Source: Craspedostauros australis (Eukaryota > Bacillariophyta > Bacillariophyceae > Mastogloiales > Achnanthaceae). Taken from it: a DNA stretch of 64,000 bases. The notes under the pieces were generated by a model that had not been told where the DNA came from, did not search any database, and saw only the letters and a program-made list of their open reading frames with translations. Position 1 is the stretch's first letter. The number at the start of each line of letters is the position of its first letter. Positions 21,458 to 30,593 of the stretch are shown here, in pieces. Position numbers and translations under genes: made by a program. The DNA lies in the NCBI GenBank assembly GCA_026770025.1, contig JAMXDE010000022.1, positions 1,053,501-1,117,500 on the forward strand, read 5' to 3'.

Positions 21458-21922
21458 GGTTGGATGGATGGATAGTTGATCGAGCGATGGAAGGCTGATT
21501 TTGTGCGGTCTGAAGGCAACTTAGCCGCGCTCTCTCTTTTGACTCTTCGTTGTTTGCATCGCGATTGTTGATCGTTTTCTCGTTTGGATTCGAAGGCGAA
21601 AGAGAGAGAGAGAACAAAAAATCAAAAACGAAGTGAAAAGATTCAAGTCGAAGAAGAGCGTGATTGATTTGTATTCGTGAATCAATTGTGGCAACCACGT
21701 TTCAGGGAAGTCTACGCGATTAAATATATATTTGGATTGAAAACCAACAACGAAGCGATGTACTCTATTGGTACCTACGCTTCATGCAATGCCATGAACT
21801 CTCTCTCCACCGGGGTATGAATCGTATCATTTCACATGACATAATGCATTTAGAGCGATAGTACTCCATGTTAATTGTATTGCCTGCATACGAACACCAG
21901 GCGTTGTCACGCAACGCCCCCC
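21458..21922. other. Intergenic region upstream of PA28
   Basis: Contains GAAAGAGAGAGAGAGAAC near 21600 and TTAAATATATATTTG near 21720, plausible promoter DNA for the PA28 gene. No gene seen. Confidence 0.45.
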
Positions 21923-23269
21923 TCATGGTTTGTCCATGAGCACACCACCCAAAACTCCGCGGTTGATGGGACCACCCGAAGACAAGTCGGGTTGGCCTGG
22001 ATTGGGAGCGGCAGCCGCGGCGTCGCCTCCTGTCGGCCCCACAAGCTTCAGGAGCTGCGACAGCCACTTTTGCACGGTCGGGTCATTCGGCAGGTGCGGC
22101 ACGAAAGTGTTGTCCTGCAAGCTTTGTGGCAGGCACGTTTGGAGGGCCTCGCGGGCTCTCTGGTGATCCGCCAACCGCAGGTAGCATCGCACCACATGCT
22201 TCAAGAGACGTACACTTGGCTGTCCCTGCAGATGCTTGACCATGTTCCCAAGGACGGTGCTCACAGCATAGAAGCGTTCGGCGGTGGCGCAGACATAGTT
22301 CAAACCGGTGTCCTCCAGGAGGATCTTCTGCACGATGAAGGTGGCGACGGTCTTGGAAAGGTCGCTGCCCGTTTCCATTATCCTGAGGCAGAGCGGGATG
22401 ATCTCGGTGCTGAGCAAAAATGAAATGACCTCCGTATCGTCCACCTTCACCAACGCCCCGATGACCCCCAAGGACGTCAGCCGCAAGTACTCGAAGGGAC
22501 GCGACCGGCTTTGGGTGTTGAGGAATGGGTAGAGGTAGAGCGGGATTTGCGCCGTCAGGAACGGCTGCCTGGTGTCAGAGTGCGACGCAACGCACTGGAG
22601 CAATGCCAGAGCGTTGCAAACTCGGTTGGATACGATGGACGTGAGGGTGGGCGGCGCCAGAAGCGGGTAGATGGAGACGATTTCTTGCAGCAGCGCAGCG
22701 ATCGTCCCCGGCGAATGCCACAGGATGGGAGCAAGGTCAGCAAACGATTCGCGTTTCTTGGAAAGCTCCAGCAAGACGCTTTCCCTCTTCGCAGCCGCCG
22801 ATAGTTGCAAACGTGGGCGGAGTATAGTAGCACGAACGTAAGTACGGAAGTAAGCAAAGCGCGGAATGGTTGTATTGGATATCATTGGATATCGTTGGTC
22901 ATCATTGGTCACCATTGGTTTCCAACCACCCCAGACATCGAAGCAGATAGCGAAGAGATACAGATTAGAGTCGTTGTAATTGCTTGTGAGATGACGATGA
23001 TGATGATGATGTCAGCCTGTGCCATTGGCACTGCGCAACGAGGATACTTGAATGCGTGTTGTCAAAGCGCACGATGAATGCTCACGCTCTCGCTCACGCA
23101 GATGCCTCACCTGTTCAGCGTTCGTCAGCTGCATCACGAGGGGCAAAAGCTCCTCCATCCCACCACCTGGTGTGTTCGGACGGCTGCCTGGATTCGGCAT
23201 TGCATTGGATGGGGTTGGCATTCCTTCCTGCCAAGGTGGAAGGTTTGGCTGTCCTTGTGCTGATTGCAT
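21923..23269 (-). CDS. CNOT9: CCR4-NOT complex subunit 9 (RCD1/CAF40 homologue)
   Basis: Minus-strand exons are 23269-23111 and 22786-21923, giving 340 residues; the intron is 324 bp with a GTGAGG donor and an AG acceptor in phase 0. CNOT9 is the armadillo-repeat scaffold of the CCR4-NOT deadenylase that binds GW182-type peptides and other RNA regulators. Almost the entire family core is present: [84 protein letters not shown] and [13 protein letters not shown]. Exon 1 encodes a Pro/Gly-rich N-terminus ending [16 protein letters not shown]. The acceptor has a weak pyrimidine tract; it is chosen because it restores the conserved NAEQ-RE junction. Confidence 0.95.
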
Positions 23270-24020
23270 CCTCTCGGAGTATGAGCAAGTTGGTTGCTAT
23301 CGCTGGGTGGTTGTTGCTGGTTGCTATCGCTTGTTGTCTGGGATCACAGACTCGAGTAATCTGCTCTACGCAAGAGGACTCTATTCTATTTGCACGAATA
23401 GTCGTAGGAATATAGAATAGTACAAAGGCAGAGCTCTCTGTTTGGATGGCAGTGTGCGACTAGTCTCAATGGAGGCAGGGTGGACTGAGAGAGATGGACG
23501 AGATCGAGATTGGGATGGGGACGAAGGTGTCGGTGTCAAGGCTGACTTGTGAGCCTTCCACATCTCCCCTTGTTGCACATCAACACGCGGCCTTTTTCGC
23601 CGTTCTCTCGCGTTGTTCTGATCTCGTTCTGGTTTTGAGGAGTCGTGTGAATCCAGCGTGTCCAACACGGTAGTCACGAGTCATATTCTGCGTGACTGAA
23701 AAGTGCTTTCTTCGCCACAAGAAGAGAAGAAATGCTGACGTCGGCCACGACAACAACACACACAGTTGCGAAAAATCAGATCCAAAGAATTGGACTGTTC
23801 TGTCAATCCTGTTCCGACTCCTCCAACTGCGTTCCGACCATGAGCTCATAATAGTAGTATTTGCACGCGCACAAGCGTGGATACTTGCGCGCAAAGATCT
23901 TCGGAGAAGCGCCCGTCCATCTTGCAAGATCAGAGCCGCACTCTGCTGCGTGGGAGTAGCACATTGTTCGCACAAGTTCATCCATAAAATACAATACATT
24001 ACAATAGAATACATCACAAG
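23270..24020. other. Divergent promoter region between CNOT9 and the GNAT-like gene
   Basis: 0.75 kb with the TATTCTATTTGC...GGAATATAGAATAG word pair near 23385-23420. No gene seen. Confidence 0.5.
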
Positions 24021-25372
24021 ATGCCAATTCTGTCACCATTCCTTCACCTCTTGGGGTTGTTCTTTCTGGCGGGCGGCGCCAATGGATTCGTGATCAAATC
24101 CACTGATGTTCAGATCCAGGCTCGCCCCACTATCAACAATCAGAACAGCATCAGCTTTAGCATCGCCCGCACACTGACACTTTTGTTTGCCGAACAGGAC
24201 AAGCAGACTGTCGCACTCAGCACCGAACTCAATGACGAACGCGTCACGACGCTCTTTGCCTGGGTGTCTCGCGCTTTCCTGGGCGACCCACGCTACAACA
24301 ACCTGATGCTTGCCATCGCCGCCATCTTCGGTGATTTGCCGGAGAATAGCGATCCCGCCTTGCTGGCCAAGGAGGCCTTGCGATCCGCACCTCAGGAGGA
24401 GGAGCTCTGCGGAGACCCCATCTCGTTGGGGAATCGCGAGTACGCATCGCTGGGTGCCATGGGCGCGGCGCAGTGGACGGGACAGTGGAAGACGCGTCCG
24501 CATGCCCTGCTGGAGATTGGGAAGTTCCAGCACGTCGATGACTGGGTTGCCACCTTGCCGCGCGGATGCCGCCGCACCATCAAGAAAGCGCTGCAGCAGA
24601 ACTTCACTGTCGCGCATCGGCCCATCATGGGTGGACAGCCCGCGCCGCATTCCTCGCTGGCGCACTTCCGATGCGTTGTGGCGCACGAGGTGCGGCTGCT
24701 GTCGTGGGGTGCCGAAGGCTTCTTTGATGCGCTGGGCGAGGCGATCAATCGATACGTCGGCACGACGCGCATGACGGGTGAGATTCGAGAGTACCGCAAC
24801 GTGAACAACGAGGTCATTGCGATTGCGCATGAGGTGCGCAAGGGAACCACTGTGCGCGGCCAGTGGTTCTACGCAAATGACGAAGCCGCGAAGCAATACG
24901 TCTGGTTCCATTCCGTCTATGATCTCGTGCGACGATCCATCGAATCGGATGGGGTCGACGTCGTGGATTTGGGACCAAGCGGATCCGATAGTTTCAGCGA
25001 ACTCAAGGCGCGGTACGGCTTTCGGTCGGTCGATGACTGGCCGGCAGTTGGTACGTGTGATCAGCAGTGCGGTGCGGTGCAGTGCGATTTTGCTTGCTTG
25101 GCGTTCATGCTGTGGCGGGATGTTTCTTGAAGTTGCGTGTCACATGCGTGGCACCTGGCCTCGCAGATTAACAGTTGCCTGCCATTCCCTTTGCTCACCT
25201 GCTGTGCATACTTCCACCTATTCCACCCACATCCTTTCAAATCAAACTCGCAAACACTCCTGCAGCCAACTACGAAGGAGACTTTTGGTACGAAGGAGAC
25301 GAGGCACGACAACCGAAGACCTCTCTGGCCAGTTTGTTCGACATAATATCTGGGAACTCTGACATCAAATAG
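24021..25372 (+). CDS. Putative plastid-targeted GNAT/FemAB-like protein
   Basis: Exons 24021-25050 and 25266-25372 encode 378 residues; the 215-bp intron (GTACGT...TGCAG) is phase 1. The N-terminus is a hydrophobic signal peptide (LHLLGLFFLAGGANGF); the Phe after a small-residue cleavage site matches the ASAFAP-type signal of secondary red plastids, so plastid targeting is inferred. The body has the look of an acyl-CoA N-acyltransferase / FemAB-type fold: LPRGCRRTIKKALQQNF, the strand WFHSVYDLVRRSIESDGV, and VVDLGPSGSDSFSELKARYGF near the end. Exon 2 adds NYEGDFWYEGDEARQPKTSL. Substrate unknown. The fold call is tentative and rests on pattern, not on a clear catalytic motif. Confidence 0.6.
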
Positions 25373-25644
25373 ACTGCCCGTTTTCTGTGGCAGAGCAGAG
25401 TCCACTCGAGATTGTTAATACTCATATGGTACTCTCCTCATATTCCCATACAATGTAACACCGCATTGCATCAATAGAGCACCCTCGATTAGTATAATAT
25501 GTTCCAAAGTCAGTTGACCATCAGCACGCCATTCTCAGATGCTTTACAAGTGCATCTCCAACAATGCCACCATGGGTGGTTGTGTCAGGACCGTTTTTTT
25601 CCTCTTCGGGAAATTGAAGGGCAGTGATGCACTGAGGATCTCCT

Positions 25645-26534
25645 TCATAATGAAAATCTGTAAATGTCATCCATGCTCTGTCTCAACGACCGTTGCAATA
25701 CATGAGGCGTCTCTTCAAACAGCGCCATGACGCATGCCCATGTCAGAGCCGCGACGAATGGGTAGGAGTTGGTGTTCGAGGCGGAGATCGCCCGTGAGAT
25801 GGAATCATCCGTCACTGCAATCCCCGCTTGTGCCAATCTCAGCTCGGCCAATCTCTTATACAGTCCCAACAGAACACGGCTGACCAGATACATGACGATC
25901 TGTGAATTGATGGAAGAGTACCGTCCCCAGACCAGGTACCCGCCGATGCCGCCAGCAAGGAACGATTGCAACGCCGATTGTGGATAGCCTGCAGGCGCAA
26001 CGTGGACCGTATCGTCTACGTATGATGTTTGCGGCAGCACGCGTCCATCCACCAGCATCGACATCAAGATGCGGCCAATGTATCTCTCAATCGGTTCGTT
26101 GCAACCAATCCAATGATTGCTCAGATGAACCGAGATGAATTTAAATGCGCTCAGCAACGTCTATGCAGTTGTTGTTGTTTTTGGATTTGGTGGTGGGCGA
26201 TTGGTGATTGGTGATTGTATGAGTATGGTGCTGTGTGAGACATTCTTCCTCCAACGGATTGTTACACATCAGTATGCCATGCAGAGTAACGCAGCAGCAG
26301 CAGCATCATCACATGTCTCACCTTGTACAGCGCCGCAAACTGCGCTAAATGGCCTGCATGCTCAAAGGTCAAGTTCATGATGGTTTGCAGCTTTTGTTTG
26401 GCTGACAACGATCGACGAAACAGGCAGACCATCACCAGCGCGTGAGGTGCGCGTATCTTGACTCCATATCGGAATCCGCCGACGGCAGCCTGCAGGATGG
26501 CCGCAACTTCCTCATGCAACGCCATCGATGGCAT
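25645..26534 (-). CDS. PXMP4: Peroxisomal membrane protein 4 (PXMP4, Tim17-like family)
   Basis: Minus-strand exons are 26534-26322 and 26160-25645, giving 242 residues; the 161-bp intron is GTGAGA...ATAG in phase 0. PXMP4 is a multi-pass peroxisomal membrane protein of the Tim17/Tim22/Tim23 superfamily with unclear function. The match includes GGFRYGVKIRAPHALVM, LTFEHAGHLAQFAALYK across the splice to TLLSAF, then FLAGGIGGYLVWG and SSINSQIVMYLVSRVLLGLYK, and LFEETPHVLQRSLRQSMDDIY at the C-terminus. The loop between exons is longer than in animals. Mobile element copy 2 begins only about 60 bp upstream of the ATG, so it has become part of the promoter or 5' UTR. Confidence 0.93.
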
Positions 26535-26594
26535 CTTCCAGCGTAGTCTTGGTGATGATAACGATGATGGTGATCGTTGTCGAGTGGGGGATAG

Positions 26595-27560
26595 TGCCTC
26601 AAACAAACGGACCCCAAAAATTGGCGATTATTGGCGATTATTGGCTACAGTTGGCTACAGATTTTGGATCAGTTTTTCCCAAACTCCGCCTTCGTTTTAT
26701 AGACACTCAATCCAACATCTCTTCACATCTACGTAAACTTAAGAGCCAGGGCTATCCAGGCAAGTGTTAACATTATAATGTTGTTACTACCATCTCATCG
26801 ATCTTTTTGTGTTTGTTGACCCCCTTGGTGTGGTTTTGCCTTCGGACGAAGGACGGACCGGGTTTTCATTGGCTACATTTGGCTACAAGTAGGATTCTAC
26901 AGGGGTCTGGTAGGATCTGGCCTCTTGTTTCGAGAAATTCGACCCTCCATCTTTGAAGTCTCCGCGCTGAGCATTCTTTGGCTCAATCTGTACAATAGAT
27001 ATCATTTCAGAATACTCTCTCCGAGGCGGTCACAACTATATGATCTATATTATGTTTGAGTGCGATGGTATGGAGGTATGCTTGCGTTTAGTGCTCCCAT
27101 GGAGGTCGGATTGATATTTGACCACTCGGATCCCCAATTTCGGTGGCAAGTTTGGTCAATTCTGGTTCCAACGCTTGCGTCATTATGACGTCATGGACGG
27201 TTGGGACACTTCTTTGGAACAACTCGACCATGAAAACACGCCAACCAGAAGCCAAAAAACGTCCGTGAATGATGGGGGTGCTTGATGGATGGCATCAGTG
27301 CTCACCGAGAAAGAGAGCAACAGCCACCAAACTTAAGGATGGTATATATAAACACTATTCGATACTATAACTTAAATATGAGTACAGGATGGCCCATACG
27401 AGCTGAGTGCGGAGAGTTGGACCACGGTTGATGCTGTTTCTGGCCTGTTTTCGTTCGGGACTTACGTAGAAAATGTACTAGATTCTACAGACCATTTTTC
27501 GTGATCCAAAAATCGCCAAAAATCGCCAATGGCGTTGGCTACAGCCGTTTGTTTGAGGCA
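26595..27560. mobile_element. Non-autonomous inverted-repeat element, copy 2 (966 bp)
   Basis: Collinear with copy 1 (8392-9358) over the full length, differing at scattered single bases (by eye about 97% identical). The terminal inverted repeats are a perfect 16 bp (TGCCTCAAACAAACGG / inverse). It is flanked by the 4-bp direct repeat ATAG at 26591-26594 and 27561-27564. No coding capacity. It carries the same TATATATAAA word and subterminal TTGGCGATT arrays as copy 1. Confidence 0.9.
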
Positions 27561-27783
27561 ATAGTATTCTCGTTGAATTCGGTGGAGTGTGCAGGGAGCC
27601 ATGGTAATATAGATAATTTCCCTCAGGTCAAAAATCGAAGACCCAACGGGATTCATTCGAATTGGCAACCACACAAACAAAAAATGACGACAACGACAGG
27701 CAAAATGGGTTTCCTGCGCGATGCATTGTTCATGCGTTTACAACCAATTACTCTGCTCTGCTCTACTTGCTTAGTCTGTCTCT

Positions 27784-28926
27784 CTAGTAACTGACTTGGA
27801 AAGGCTGGAAGAAGCCTTCATCAATGGACAGCTGTGTGATCATGGCAACCACCTTGAACACTGTCTTGTGAAGCTTCATGTTGTGGCGAAATGGTTCATA
27901 CAAGATCTTCCATTTCTTGAAGAGACGATTGATGGTTTCGTGTCTTGCTCTTGCTTGCTTCTTGCCGTCCCTGTCTGCGTGAGTAACGTAGTCCTTTGGT
28001 TTGCGTACGAGAGGGCCACCGTACCCTCCGTCCGCTTCCACCATTTCACCAGGAGCAAGTTTCCCCGCGAGCGAACGGTTGAAGATCTTTTGGTCAGGCC
28101 ATTCACCACAAGGGAATGGACCGTGGCACCAAACGATGTCACCAGTTTGAATGCAAATCGCCACCTCGTACCGCAGACCAGCGCCCTTGTATTTGTGACT
28201 GTACCACCTCTTCGAAAAGGGCTGAGGTTCGAGGATGCGAAAGTCAGTCCCATCCACCGTGACTTTGCACGTTCGCTGTTTGTCATTCTTCAAGCGATTC
28301 CTCCATTTAATCTGTTGTACAAATTAGCGACAGCATAAGTATTCAAAAAGGTGATGTGAGTCGTCGTTATGTAAGTGTTATCATGAGATGTATCAATCGG
28401 AAGGGTGTTCTTCACTTACCACGCCTTTGTATCCCTTCTGAATTTCATCCATCAGAAGCCAAATCCACTTCTTAAGCGTTTTGGGGTCTGCAGACATTTT
28501 CGATGACAGCGCAAGAACACAATCGTAGTGTCGCAAGAAGTACAAGGTCCAATACAAATGCTTGGGATGACATTTCGGGACACCACGAGCATAGCTCCAC
28601 ATAACTAGGCACATGCGCGGAGAAAGCCCGTACAGAGAGATAAATTTTGTTTGTGTTGCTGGTTTCACTGGGTCATACGACGCATTATGCCCCACAATGT
28701 CCAATCCAATTCTGGTTATGTCTTTCAAGTCGTAGCGCTTTGATTGATTGTTCCGCAAGTGCGCCGTGTCACAGCCAAAAGCAGCAGAGTGTGGCGTTGT
28801 GTGGCAGACAACAAAGGGTTTGTGTGAGGTCGGGTTTCGGGTCGCTGCGCTTTGTCTCGGTCCGTCAAGCTCTGCGCACCACATCATGTCACCACACAAA
28901 CAAACACCCATCACAAAACTCACCAT
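27784..28926 (-). CDS. DDE transposase (PIF/Harbinger or IS5-like), two exons
   Basis: Minus-strand exons are 28926-28420 and 28311-27784, giving 344 residues; the 108-bp intron is GTAAGT...ACAG in phase 0. The N-terminal half has the helical segment FISLYGLSPRMCLVMWSYA and LYFLRHYDCVLALSS then KTLKKWIWLLMDEI, typical of eukaryotic DDE transposases of this group. Exon 2 carries the catalytic triad: Asp ~189 in VDGTDFRI, Asp ~263 in EADGGYGG, and Glu ~294 in ARHETINRLFKKW. The frame is intact, so the enzyme may be functional or recently so. I could not locate convincing terminal inverted repeats around it. The region upstream to about 30 kb may belong to the element. Confidence 0.88.
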
Positions 28927-29842
28927 GATGCTTGTTGTAAGCGATGTTGCTTTTCGTTCGATCAGTTGGTCTGCGGCTCGTTGCTGCAACTGCACTGCTG
29001 TTGCCTCCTCCTTTTACTGTTGTTGTTGTTTATACTGATGCTACTGATGGAGTTGATGTCACTGTGGATGGTACTGTGATGTTGATGCTATCCAACTGTT
29101 GTGGTAATGATGCAATGAGCACGGTCAACACCGATGCTGCTGTTGGAGTGTGCTTGTGATTGATGTTGTTGCAAGCTTGCCTGGTGACCCACTGTGCTTG
29201 TACGTATCGTGGATCTGGCTGCTGCTGACGTGATACAGTTGCAAACGATGGCTGCCACGTTGTCATCTCTTTTGCTCTGTTGGCTCTGATCGGTTGATTG
29301 GCCGAGTAGCTCACGATCATCACATGTGACTACGAGTACTCGCTGTATTCTACTCTGATCTGCGATACCGTATTGGCGAGCCAACATCGCTGGGCTAGAG
29401 CACAGCATACATTCAGGGATAACTACCATGTCGCCACATGCAGCAGCACACAACAACGAACAGCTGCATCTGTACCGAACAAGCACTCTCCTCTTGCCAT
29501 GCCTGTCCACACGAATTCGCAGCCTCCCACGGACAGTTGCAACTACTATTATTCAAATTGAAACAGAATACAACTATACATACATGCAGAAGAGCATTTG
29601 TACAAGTGCTGTTGTTGCAAGCATGCTTGTGTGCCAGGTCTCACAGTGTGTGGGATGTCCTGCATGGTGCTGTACTGATGGTTCGGCTGGATTGTGCTTT
29701 GCGCAGCATCGGGTGTTGCGAGCGGTGGGTTTTCGGGTGGGCCACATCAAAATGTGGCGTGGATTTGTTGTTGTTTGTGATTTGATGGATTTGTCTCACA
29801 TGGACAACTGAGAGGAGGCATGCGAAGGAATCGAGTCATCCA
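28927..29842. other. Region upstream of the transposase
   Basis: About 0.9 kb with short open frames on both strands and no recognisable gene. CTGATGCTACTGATGGAGTTGATG-like short repeats occur at about 29030-29110. It could be the 5' part of the transposon. Confidence 0.4.
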
Positions 29843-29990
29843 CATGGGAAAACGAGCCAGCCGCGTGGGAAAACGAGCCAGCCGCATGGGAGAACGGGCT
29901 TGCTCCATGGGAAAACGAATCGATTCCATGGGAAATCAAGGCTGTCGCATGGGAAATCGAGGCTGTCGTGTGGGAATTTTGATGCATTGT
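29843..29990 (+). repeat. Forward phased array, CATGGGAAA every 21 bp
   Basis: Seven units start at 29843, 29864, 29885, 29906, 29927, 29948 and 29969, exactly 21 bp apart. Each begins CATGGGAAA, CGTGGGAAA or TGTGGGAA. The rest of the unit is conserved between the first two units (ACGAGCCAGCCG) but variable later. Confidence 0.93.
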
Positions 29991-30078
29991 TTCCCACGGA
30001 GTCCAAGACAATCGATCGTATAAACTGTACTGCCAGCTACGTATGTCTCAAACACATGGGAAAACGGAACGCTGCGCT

Positions 30079-30228
30079 CCCATGGGAACACAGAAATATC
30101 CCATGCATGAAGACAAATTTCCCATGGAACGTTATTTTTTTCCCACGGAACGTTATTTTTTCCCATGCGACACTTCTCATTTGGCATGCGTGTCCACATT
30201 TTCCCAAACTCACATTTTGCTTCCCACA
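30079..30228 (-). repeat. Reverse phased array, TTTCCCATG every 20-21 bp
   Basis: CCCATG-type cores start at 30079, 30100, 30121, 30142, 30162, about 30183 (degenerate), 30203 and 30223. They are the reverse complement of the forward array at 29843-29990, separated from it by an 88-bp spacer that contains GTATAAAC at about 30018. The two arrays are almost the same length (148 and 150 bp). Confidence 0.88.
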
Positions 30229-30593
30229 GCCCACCCATCCGTCGGCGCGCGAGGAAAACTGCCGATGGACGCATCGATGAATGCCAATCTTGGCCTTGAA
30301 TAGTGTGTGTAGATGTACCAACTGAATTGTTGATCGTGTTGCTCACTCGTAGTCTGCCTGGTATCCAAAGTAGGCATCCTGCAGTTTGTATCTGAAAGTG
30401 ACAGTTGCAGTTGATCGCTGTTTTGAATTAGTTGACAGGACTGCGGTTTGAAACAAATGAGCAGCAATGACAGCAGCTGATGTGGAGCGCGGCTGATTCG
30501 GACAGCACTGCCATCTGAGGATTGTCTTGTGTTGCCACTGCGTGTGAGCAGAGCAAAGGTGTAGGCAAGTTGCAAGCCTCACATTTCGAGATC
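30229..30593. other. Region upstream of the Asn/Thr-rich gene
   Basis: 365 bp between the reverse array and the ATG at 30594; probable promoter and 5' UTR. No other feature seen. Confidence 0.5.

Noticed and set aside
29843-30228. CRISPR-like array
   Set aside because: Units are too short and contiguous with no spacer/repeat alternation of CRISPR size, orientation inverts, and the genome is eukaryotic.
29796-30346. ORFs with heptapeptide repeats (SHAAGSF, MGKRASR, VPWEKNN) over the phased arrays
   Set aside because: They arise because 21 is a multiple of three. The 20-bp steps in the right array change the frame, no frame is conserved, and there is no start or gene context.
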